In this document: piece after piece, positions 25,601 to 37,600 of the stretch
How positions within the stretch are numbered: the first letter of the stretch is position 1
Layout of the letters: each line of letters begins with the position of its first letter
Source: Flaccisagitta enflata
Lineage: Eukaryota > Chaetognatha > Sagittoidea > Aphragmophora
DNA length: 64,000 bases
Assembly: GCA_965153355.1 (NCBI GenBank)
Contig: OZ231126.1
Coordinates: forward strand, 105,834,001 to 105,898,000
Direction of reading: 5' to 3'
Program-made: the position numbers and the translations under genes
The notes under the pieces: generated by a model
Told to the model about the DNA's origin: nothing
Database searches by the model: none
What the model saw: only the letters and a program-made list of their open reading frames with translations

Positions 25601-28600
25601 GACCAAGAAGAAGAAATTGGTCGGAATCGCTCGTTCCAATTCCGTATTACCAGCTCCATAACGGCGAAAATAATATCTCAGTCTTCTCTCTTAAGGATTT
25701 TAATTTACATCGAAAATAATGGTCAAAGTCGTAAGAGTCAATGGTTTGCCCGTGGCGGAGAAGGAGGATGAGGATGAGGATGAGGATGAGGAGGAGGAGG
25801 AGGACGACGACGTCGACAAAGACAATTACCAGCCGACCGCCGACACGGACTCTGACTCGGACGCGGCGGAGGACGAGGACGACTACGACGATAGCGTGGA
25901 TGGGGAGCAGCCGGCGTCAAACGGAAGCCAACGGCCGTCAAACGGACGCCGAAGTGACCTTCTCGCCGGAATTAAATCTCAGTTCGCTCTAGGAATGAGC
26001 AGAGAGGAGATGCTGATGCACAAAAAGCGAGGCGTTCTTCATGCGGAAAATTCCTTTCTTTACACGCGAGGTTATTCTTCATTGTCATATTTATTCATGT
26101 TATTTGTTTTCAAGTTATTCATGTTATTTCTTCATGTTAATATATAACTATTATAATCATTAGTATAACTATTATAACCAGATATATTATGGTGCAAAAT
26201 ATGTGTCTTATGATTATTGTAACTGTATATATAGTTTTTCTAACAATTCAATATTCATTTGATCACGACAGAAAGCCGTCTCCTCCCCGATGCCTCCCGG
26301 CTCGGTCGCACTGATTCAGACGACCAGCACCGCCTGTGGCTGGAGCCGTTCCACAGTCAGATGGACGCCGAAGAGACTCAGAAAATGGTACGTCAAACGG
26401 CCGTCGTCTGTTGCCCAAACTTCAAAGAGATTGGAACTTACGATTACCAGACTGGGCGTTACTACTTTTTCGGATTCGGGACAGTGGAACGGTTGACGCC
26501 CGACGCTGAAAAGGTGTTTTTCCGTCTTCCTGCGGCGTGCGACAGTAAATTTGGTTAGTGATATACCCTTTTCTTGTATTTACAATCGTCATAATAAGCG
26601 ATGTTTTAAGCGACTCTAAATAATTAAATATGAGCATGTTCTAACCAAACATAACCGTGTATCCATCAACAGGCGACTTCACGAATAAACAGCAGTTGGA
26701 GATTTGGATTCTCGCCGGCGGTCATAAACCCTACCTCAACTCAGATCCCGCCCTAAAAAAACTCATTGACCTCATCGAAGAAAAGGTGAGTGTCGAAAAG
26801 TGGGAAAATGCGCATTTCCGCCCCTGCCCACCCGTCCGCAACTGATGGCCGTGTATCCGGCCTTGTTTATATAATCGATGGTTCTAATACAATTAGGATG
26901 GTTATACTACAATTACAATTCACGTTTTATAATTGAGACATATGTTTTCGTTCGGTTTCAGAGAGGTCCTGAAAACCTCAGCCTCGACGACGGGCAATTC
27001 GCACGCGCAGTTATGGATCGTATTTGGCGGCGAATCCTGGGTGACAAATCCGCCGTCAACCATCACCCGATCCTCACCCGGAAGGCGATGGCAACAATTT
27101 TCCAAGACATCGATGAACTCTGCTACCGAACCAATGGATTCAAAGTGACACAAGTCCCAACGAATGGCAAAAAGCTCACCATTTCCGCGCTCCAACGCGA
27201 CCGGTACATGTTGTTGAAATGACGTTGTTAATTGCTGTTTGGGGTGCTGCTCATGAAAACCTTTGTGTCAGAAATAATTAAAGTTACAATAATTTTTGCA
27301 ATTGTAAAATCATAGGTTCGACGCCGAAGGTCGCGACATGAAGAAGTTGCGGAAAGACTTGCTCGCTAAAGCACAAACATTGAAGGAGAATATCAAGGAA
27401 AGGAAGAATCGCAAAGTCCCCGAAGCAAGACTCCAACCCGACAAGCAGCGACTTTTGGAGTTATTGGAAAAAGCAGAGGAGTTGAAACATCAGCGCTGCA
27501 TCAATTATCTGCAGCGAGATACGCAACTCAACATATGCGCCTTAAGCAGGAAGATTAAGAGGGCAAAAGTCACTCACCCCGAGTAAGTTAGAGATTGAAA
27601 GGTTGTGGGTGCGACTTAGTTATCGAATAATAACATGGGAAATACACAAGTGTTATAATTGCTTACAACTTAATTAGTAGCTATAATCAGTCTAATAATA
27701 TAATATATTATTATATATATATAAATGTAATATAATATATATATATATATACATATATATACATATATATATATATGATATATATAATGTAATCAGCCTA
27801 ATAATCAATAACTATAATCAGTCTAACTAAAGCGGTATTCTCCCACTTTACAGGATCTCCTGTCAGGCACTGCGAAACAGATTCAAAGACAGTGCATACC
27901 TCGCCAGCAAGGTCGACGCCTTTCAAGTGGTCTCCATTCCCGAGCAGCCCATCCCAGAACTTCTAGGTGAAGACAACGTCGGTGATGAGACCACCAACGA
28001 CCATGTCCGTGCCGAAGCCGACGACGAGGACGATGATGGTCCTAGGTGAGTGTAACTATGTCCGAAGCCGACTGTTAATGTTGTGATGGATACCAGACAA
28101 GCTTTTTAAAATCACACTCATTGTCTTTTGTATCTACAGCCAAGTCGCGCCATCACAACAACGTAGCAACAACAAGGTGGTGTATGGCCGCAAAACATCA
28201 TCAGCGCCATCAGCGGGATCCAGATCCGCGTCGCAAAAGTCTCTTGCGCCGTCGCCTTCGCCGTCGCCTACGCCGTCGCCTTCGCCGTCGCCTTCCGTCG
28301 TCCTCCGTCGCCTTCCGTTGTCGGCGCACCAGATGTGGCATGATGTGGCATCGCCTGGTGGCTGCTCAAACTCACCTCAACGCCCATCAATCACGACAGG
28401 CAAAAGGTATGTTTTAGAAAAAATCTAGTTTTCAACTGTTACACATCGAATTGTGCATCGTTGATATACAAAGATACAGTAATATGGATGGCCATTCATT
28501 ATCTTAGGATGTCTGTTTCCCGATTATATCCCCTGGTAAAGATTCATTAGCTTTTGGGATTATATAATCGAGATATAATCGGGAAACGGACATCATAAGA

Positions 28601-31600
28601 TAATAAATGGCCATCCATATTAGTCGAAACTTTTTTTTTTAACGATGCATTATTCGAAGAGTAACACAACTTGTAAAACTGTACCAAATATAAACCGGTT
28701 TCTCTTTCCTTCTTAGCAATAAAAAGTGGCTTTAAAAAGTTCAACCAGTTTAATCATTTTAAAATTTGTAAAGGTCAAATATAAAGGTCAAATATAAAGG
28801 TCAAATATAAAGGTCAAATATAAAGGTCAAATATAAAGGTCAAATATAAAGGTCAAATATAAAGGTCAAATATAAAGGTCAAATATAAAGGTCAAATATA
28901 AAGGTCAAATATAAAGGTCAAATATAAAGGTCAAATATAAAGGTCAAATATAAAGGTCAAATATAAAGGTCAAATATAAACCGGTTTCTCTTTCCTTCTT
29001 AGCAATAAAAAGTGGCTTTAAAAAGTTCATAATGATTGTATTAGACGGATCATAAACAAACGTTGAAATATCAAATTCCCAATATTTCGACCGAAAAACA
29101 TCAGCCTTCTTCAGGGGAGAAGAAAAATGCAACACAATTATGTTGGTTGAGAGGCCGATGATTGTTGGCGGCGATCGCGAATGTTCAACCAGTTTAATCA
29201 TTTTAAAATTTGTAAAGGTCAAGGCAATTACCGAAAGCTTTTTTAAAACGTAGTACAAGAATTTGCATATCGCAGTGAAAAAAAAAGGAAAATGTAGCGG
29301 TAACTAATCAAAGCCCTGTCTTTATGAATCAACATATTGTATTCCAGAAAATGTAGAGTGAACGGAAGAAAATGATAACATAGCAAAATTTAGTAGTTTG
29401 TAATGATTGATAAACCATTTTCCGTTGAACAGTAGTTAAGGACGACGAAGTATGTACTTTTGAAGTGGTCATTGGTAAATGGATTATTTCTTAATCCGAG
29501 AGAAAATATGTCATCGTGGACACTATTTGAGGCTGTTCCTAGGGAGTCATGTCTTCCTATTTTGGGAACAACGATGGATCAACGATGGATTTTGAGATAT
29601 AACTAATATAACTGATTTATAACTGTCGTTATCAGGAAGGGCATTACGCAAAATGCGATGAATGACGTGCAAGAGGAGGAAGAGGAGGAAGCGGAAGAGG
29701 TGCGACAGCACCAGCGCCAAACAGTGGCAAAGACTGGTCTGAAGAGAACAGTGCCTTGCAGGTATGTTATTGGTTTGGTCAAAGGCTGTGATAGTTGAGC
29801 CGGTAACCAATATAATGTGTTCAATTGTCATGGACTCTTTTTTGACAGGGATGCCGATGAAGAGGAGGAAGAGGACGAACACCCGGACGAATTGGAACAA
29901 CAACGAAACCGCCAACGGGAAGAAAAGAGTCGTGGCAAGCGTCCAGCATCTGGCAGGTATGTTATTGGTTATTGGTTTGGTCAATGGTAGTATCGTGATA
30001 GTTATGCCGGTAGCCAATATAATCAGATAAAATAAATGTCATGGACTTTTGCGTTACAGGGATGTAAAGGCGAAGGAGACGAAGCAACGGCCAAACAAGG
30101 AACAAAACGATGGGAACCATGGAAGGACTCCGAGGAAATCGGCACGCAGACTCCCAGGATATCGTGGAACAACGAGGAATTGCGGAGAAGTTACAAGGTA
30201 CGCATTTTTGGTTCCAGGCGAGTCGTTGGAATGGTAGAATGGAATTGATTCAATATATGATAGTATAATGATATGATATGATATATATACTATATAATAT
30301 ATAATAGTATAATAAAATTTATTTACATACTGTATGAAACTGTCAGATTTGATGACGAATGAAAGATCATTCATAATATAATATAATATAATATAAAATA
30401 GTATAATCTTACTAACATGTGTTTCAACAGTTCAAACCAAAGTCCCCCCCGTGGTATGAAATCGACACCTCTTATCGGCGCGCGTCAGCCGGAGGATCAA
30501 GACCCTAACAGTCCCGTCCCTAACCATCAACAACGGTACTAGAAATGTACAGTGTACAGTGGATTTTACTTGATTTTGTTTTTTGAATGAAAAAAAATTT
30601 ATAAAAAATGGTAATTCGATTTAACAATATTCGTATTTAACAACCAAAATTCTCCAGGGATCGTGGACGACGTCAAAATTACCGGCAATTTGCGAATACT
30701 CTCACGGATAACACCGTTGAATCCGAGGAGACATGCGAGTTTTTAACCCGAATGCGCGATAAGACTCGCCAAAGACGCGCGAGGATGGAAAATTCCAACG
30801 ACTCGTCTGGAACCAAAAATGCCTTGCCATCACAAGATGAGTGAGTGTGATCAATTGTAAGTGAGAAACCAAGTGTGAGGGAAATTATCGAAACCGATTA
30901 TATAGTTACCATTTTGTACTGTTTTAGGCCACCTGTGACTGCCGTTACTGAAGAGGAGCCCGAGTTGTTCGATGCGCCAACGTCTCCAGACATAACGTCA
31001 CAAAGACCAAAGTGAGTGAAGACCATGATGTACCATGATGTCATAGTGTATAGTTTTGTATAACTTTGTATAACGCTTTATAAATGTATCATTTGGCCTT
31101 ATCTCATTAGGAAAACAGCCCGTGAATCTTCGGAAACTGTCACGGAAAACGCCGTTGAATCCCAGGAGACGTGCGCCTTCATTGATCGAGCCATCAAAAA
31201 CACGCGCAGAAAACACAAAAGACTCGAGGCGAGGATGACCAATTTCAACAAAAATGCCTTGCCATCACGAGCTGAGTGAGTGTGTAGCTGATAAATTGTA
31301 AGTGAGAAACCAAGTGTGAGGGAGATTATCGAAACCGATTGTATAGCAACCATTTTGTACTTTTTAGGCCTTCGGTGACTCGAAGTTGTCACGAGTTGTC
31401 CGTTGCACCAAAGTCGCCCGTCCTAATCTCGCAACGACCAGAGTGAGTGAAGACTGATGCCCACACCATAATGTACCATGATGTCATAGTGTATAGTTAT
31501 GTATAAATGTAATTATAATTTTTGCAAATTCCTGTATACAGTGGCGCGGTGGAAGGGATCTCCTCGTTGCCACCCACTACTCCTTCGCAAGATGGAGTGG

Positions 31601-34600
31601 AGAATGTTCACGCTAACTTCGCGGAGGCCGAGGACAGCAACAGGTGAGGTTGATAAAGTTGAATGTTGGGCTGCGGCAACCGCCCACAAATCCCTGCCAA
31701 GTGCATCCTGGCTTTCACCTCCGCCACGATGCTTACATGTGCACGAAATGTGCGATCACAAATTAAAGAGGTTTTTTCGGTTTAAGTATCACCAACATCC
31801 ACTTTTCGGCGGTTGGCTACATGAAACACATGACGATGCTGGAAGTTTTCCATGCAATTAAGAATTTCCATTTTTTTAGTTCACAACATAAAGTATTGAT
31901 TTCTTATTATATTATTAATTCAATCTCCAAAGCAACTAAGTTACAAAAGAGCAGTCATCATAAAACTACAGTTTGCAAATGAGATCAATGCTGACCATAA
32001 TTGCCATCATTTCCATTTCGATCTTCTCCTTTATGTTTTCTTTCTTCCTTTTACTCCTCTTCTTCTTCTTCTTCTTCTTCTTCTTCTTCTTCTTCTTCTT
32101 CTTCTTCTTCTTCTTCTTGCAGTCGACCCCCAGTGCCGCTGATGGGTTCCAGCAAGAACACGACTGGCTGTGATCGGTTGCAACAACTCAAACAACAGTA
32201 TTGGCAGAAAATCCAAAAGCTTGCGCAAACTTACGACTTTGAACCAAAGACTCACCAAGTCGAACACGTCTGGTTGCGGCTGATGAAGGCCCCCAGGAAC
32301 AAGGGAATTGCGGCATTTTGGCACCACGTTTGCGACTTTAATTACGAGTGGTTGCAAATCCTCGACACTTACAAGGTATAACCATTGTTTGCTAGTTGGG
32401 TAATTCAAAAAACCCTTGTCAGTAGTGGGTAATTCAATAAACTCTTGTCAGTAGTGGAGTGATCCATGAACCTGTAAACAATGTGGCAACGAATGAATGA
32501 ATGTTTTCTCAGATAATCGAGGACATAGCGAAGCTCGCATTTCCAAAGGACGTGGAGTTGTGCCAGATGGACATCGAAGGGGACGTGGAGAAGTTGAAGA
32601 ACCTGATGACCGACACCGTGCGCGGATTTCCGTTCGACTCAAGCCAAGAATTTGGCATGAACGTCAACTTCAAAACTGAACTTACAAGGTTCATCCTACG
32701 TTATCCGACTCCAATCATCAAACTAGCAAGCCATCCCGAGAGGATAATTGTCGATGTAACCAATAGCAACATTGTAACAGTTATATCTCAATTATAACTG
32801 TTCCATTCCAATTTAATCAATGGATAGATTGTAACAGTTATATATGTCCCCAAAACAATACACAAGCGCTGATTAATCGCTCTCTTTTTTACCCAACAAT
32901 TCCTTTCTCCATCAGAGTCCGATTGACGAGTTGCCCTTCCTCTTCATGACCGAAGTACAGCCACTGTTGTTCAACGCCGTTTTCAAATACCACAACATCA
33001 AGGACGTCACTCTGCGAGACTTGGATCGAGATTACTACACCGAGGCACAAAACGATTTGGTACGACTAATTCGCTTCCTTCTTCCGGTCGCGGCAAAACA
33101 GATGGGTTACCAGCTGTCACCTTACCCTACCCTCCCATACTGGGCCGGCGTGGTTGTTTGGCGTTACGTGCTCTGGTATTACAACGCTCCCGAAATACCG
33201 GTTTGTCTTTGTGAGCTTACTGGAAATGTGAAATTGAAGGCAATTTTCAACAGAGACGTTGTAATACATAAAAAAAGCAGAATCATCGGATAGCCCGTAA
33301 AAATCTGAAAACTTGTTTCCAACAGGGTCCGTTTCACAGCGTGGAGAATTTACCGCAGCCAAACGACGCCAAGCCGTACTTGGCGTTGTATTTAAAGGAA
33401 CTGAGCAAGATGATTTACTCCGTTGCGACTTGCATCGACGGCCGGGTGGCATCCCTCCTACATCCGCAGCATTTCAACGGCCATGAAGACACAGATGTCA
33501 TGGTACGCTCAATACTGACATTCTACACGATGGCGTACATGAGGAACTACCACCACGTCCTCGATCCCCGCACCGAGAAAATTAGCGCGGAAATGGATGC
33601 AGTGTGGGAATTTTGGGAGAGGTAAACATTCCCGCATATATGACATATATGAATTTAAAAAAAAAAATCAAATGAAACGAAAAAAAAAATATAAGAAATA
33701 TAATTTATTTTTTCAGCATCGCCATCAAAATCGGGGACAAAGCTCGCCGAAATCGTCAAAGCCATCGGATGGATTGCATGAGGAAGGATCCCAGCTACAA
33801 AGATTCGTGCGTGGAAGTCGAACACAAGGCCATCCTTGACGCTCATCACAAATGCCGCGAGGAGCTGTTAGACGCTGCCCGGGAGTATCGAGTGGACCAC
33901 GGAATGTTCGACTTCGAGGCCAGCGCAGTCTACAAACACTGCAAAGACTTGTGCCGAGAGCTGCGACGGGTGGATGACCCCTCCGCGGATATCCCCAGCG
34001 ACGGAGACGAACAGGAGGACAAGGAGAATAACGTGGTTTCTGCTCAAATTCTGTGATTAATTTGTCCCGTTCTTTCGTCAACGTTGTCAAGGCTTTTTTT
34101 TTTTTTTTACAAACAGTTTCCGGAAAATGAGCTCCACCGGGGAAACCGATGAGTCCGACGACGACTATACCGACCTAATATTAAGCGCCGAAAGGCTGTA
34201 TAGACTAGTGCATAACAAAAGGAAACGCGGCGAAGCCCGTTTAAACGTAAACAAAATCAACAAAATTGTCTTGCAGACACTGAACGATATCATTGACAGC
34301 ATTACGGCAGGTAAGATAGTGTGTATTTCCAACAAATTAAATCCCCTATGATAACCGCCTGCCCAAAATTTATTTTTTTAAGTTAACACCCCCCCCCTCC
34401 AATTTTAAAGCTGAGCGTGAAACATCGCAAACCCAGAGTACAACCTCTGATCACCCCGACCATGGCGACTCATCGGACTCGTCCTTTTCCTCGTGTTGGA
34501 CTATACCCCGAAAAAGACAACGTTATTCCCGCGCGTTTGCAGCTGCTCCTCGTTCTTCATCTTCTTCATCATCGCCCCCATCCCCCAGATTAGCTTGTTG

Positions 34601-37600
34601 ATTTACCAGTTGTTTCATTTGGCCCCTTCGTTGATGAACGGTCGAGTATCCGCTAGATGACTTTGTAAAAAAGGAAAAGAACCGTCTTTGATTTCCTACA
34701 CACTAGCCCTAAAAAGGTTTAGAAAAAGAATATAAACTTTAATTTAGCTTAAAGCGAGCGCAGAAAAATTATAAACATGATTTAAAAAGAAAAAATGATG
34801 TTAGTATGGTTTCAGCAATTTGCATATTGCAGTAATTTTTTTTCTTGTTATAATTCATCCAATATTCATCATTTCAGCGTAACAAAATTTTGTTAAGTAT
34901 ATTCATAAAAAATAGAAAAATCACATTAGGTCTTTCAATTTTTTTTTCTAATATCAAGTTTGATCTTTTTAATTGTTTTAGTTTTGCATTTAGCTGTTTT
35001 AGTTTTGCATTTAGCTGTTTTAGTTTTAGCTGTTTTAGTTTTAGCTGTTTTAGTTTTAGCTGTTTTAGTTTTAGCTGTTTTAGTTTTTAGCTGTTTTAGT
35101 TTTAGCTGTTTTAGTTTTGCATTTAGCTGTTTTAGTTTTGCATTTAGCTGTCTAAACGTCAACCAAATTTCATGAAATTGAAAAAAACAAGCTCAGCAGA
35201 TCATTATTTAACAAAAACAGGGCATAATTTTTTTTCAGAGTTCCCCAAACAAATTTTTAGCCCAAAAAAACGTTTCTAATTATATAATAGATTGGAAAGA
35301 AGTTGATATTCTTCACCTACACCTTTTTTAAGACTAGTATGGTAAAAACTCCACACGGTTTTTTTTTTTTGGTTTACAAACGTTTTTAGCCTAGCAGATA
35401 ATAAACTGTGAATTAACAAGTGGAGCCCAATGCTTAGATCTTTCGATTTACATTTCCATTTTTTTTTTGGGTTTTTCGAATAAATTGGCCACTTGCCCTT
35501 ATCATTTCCAGTTATATGTATGTTTCAAGTTGCATGATATGATGAACGATGTTTTAGCGGTCACAATTATTATTTCTATGCCATTGTCGGTAAACGTTAA
35601 AATGTTAAAATGTTTTTTGGTTCCCATTCACCGGTTTAACGGTGGGAACCAGTATTAGATAGAAAATATAACTGAAATTGTGATCTGTGATATTCAGAAA
35701 CGTTTACGTGTTTTTGATTTTTTAGTAAATATATCCCATACAAATGTGATAGACAAAGAAATGTGATAAAAGTTCTCATGTGCCATTGAAAGTTTATTTT
35801 TCTGTTAGTATCCAGATTTCCATCATGGCATACTATGCCAAAAGTGTAATCGTTGAGATGACGCCATTGACGGGAGAACCTGAATTCTCCATCCTCAGCT
35901 TTAGTCAGCTGGAGGAGTTTGCTGAACAATGGCGATGCTGCATTTGCCTCCGAGACCCCCACGACGCGCATATATGCCCAAAATGCACCACAATTTTTGG
36001 CAAAGGCTGCCTGTACACAGCGTACAACGTCTTCGACGCCACCTCATGTCCACATTGCCGGTAGCTGCTGAAATGTTGATTGTTTACTGTGTGTAATTAT
36101 TGTGAAATAACAAATAGAATGTTGGAGTAAATGTGATATGCAATTTCCTTCCACAGCAGGGACGTTGCGCTTGACACTTTCGTCCGCACGCCGCAAATCG
36201 ACATCATTGCGAAGATGATAAGACGTGCGCTTCCATTGCCGAAAAAGTGCAGCAAACATCCAAGCAAATATGTGCAATATGTTTGCCACACATGCAGCAA
36301 GTGTGTGTGCGGGATATGCTGCAGGTCAGTTGTCATTGCTCATTGTAACATGCCACGACAGTATAAGTATAATTTACGGCTCTTTTATATAACTTTGATA
36401 TTAATATTGATATTGGCGTCTTCTTTTCTTAACAGTGACGATCACTCAACCGATGACCACAACGTCAACAAACTTCCGGCGTACAAATTCGCCCAGCACG
36501 AAAATTCACAAATAATCCAGGAGTAAAGATCGACATCGAAAATTTTATAAAAAGCGAAACTGTGATGTGCGTGTTATAACGTCCTATGTATACATGTTTC
36601 AAGTTTTCATATCGCATTGGACAATGTGTTATTCATCCAGATTGAACATCTCGACTTTCGACTTTCATAAAAATTACAAACAGTACTTTAATAGACATGA
36701 CTACATTTCCCGAATTCATCGTCAGCACTTTCGATGACGTTGAAAAATTAAAGGCGGAATTCCGCTGCCTAATATGTTTGGGCGACCCAACGGATCCGCA
36801 CGTTTGCCCACACTGCTCTGGCATTTTTGGCCGTAATTGTTTGCAGGTCGCTTTTAACCAATTCAACGCCACTTCATGTCCACATTGCAGGTAACGGCCT
36901 CAATATCTCCTTTTTGTTTATTGGTCTGAGGAACGAGTTTGTGAGTTATTCTCTTTAAGACACAAATTGTCTTTTTACTAAATATGATCGGCAATTTTCA
37001 TCCACAGGACGGCCGTTGGGCTCGATGCTTACGTGCAGTCGCCGTTCGTTGAAGGTATTTTGGCGAGTTTTCGAAGCGCGCTGCCATTACCACAAACATG
37101 CGCCATCCATCCGGAGAAATACGTTCAAGTATTTTGCGCAGCTTGCGACAAGAGCGCGTGCGATCAATGCTGGACGTGAGTTGAATTTTACTGTTTTATA
37201 CTTATTCATTGTTTTGTGAAGATATCATGTCCGATTCTGTTTATTGAATTTGATGTACCTGTTATATTGCTCAATAATGGTATTCGTGTCTTTTATTTTG
37301 TTCCCAGTGATCAGCACTTGGACCACCAGGTTACTGCAGTTCCGGCGCACACCTTCGCTCAATACGCCAATTCCATTGTGAATTACAACATTGCCATGCA
37401 CGGTCGCAGTGACTAAAGGCAGCGTCATTAGCCGATTGCGGAGCGACATTTCTGCGACATTTCTGCACCGTTGCTTCAACACATGTTGTTATTTTTAGTA
37501 AATGTACGTCAGCTTTAGTTGTTAATTAGCGGTTGTTATAGTGACGAAGTCCAGTATTTATTTGTTTTCATTCATTCATCAGCTTTTGCGCTTTACAATT

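Noticed and set aside
31499-31861. 120-residue + strand frame
   Set aside because: It runs through an intron boundary of cargo gene B; the exon reads in another frame with consistent phase.
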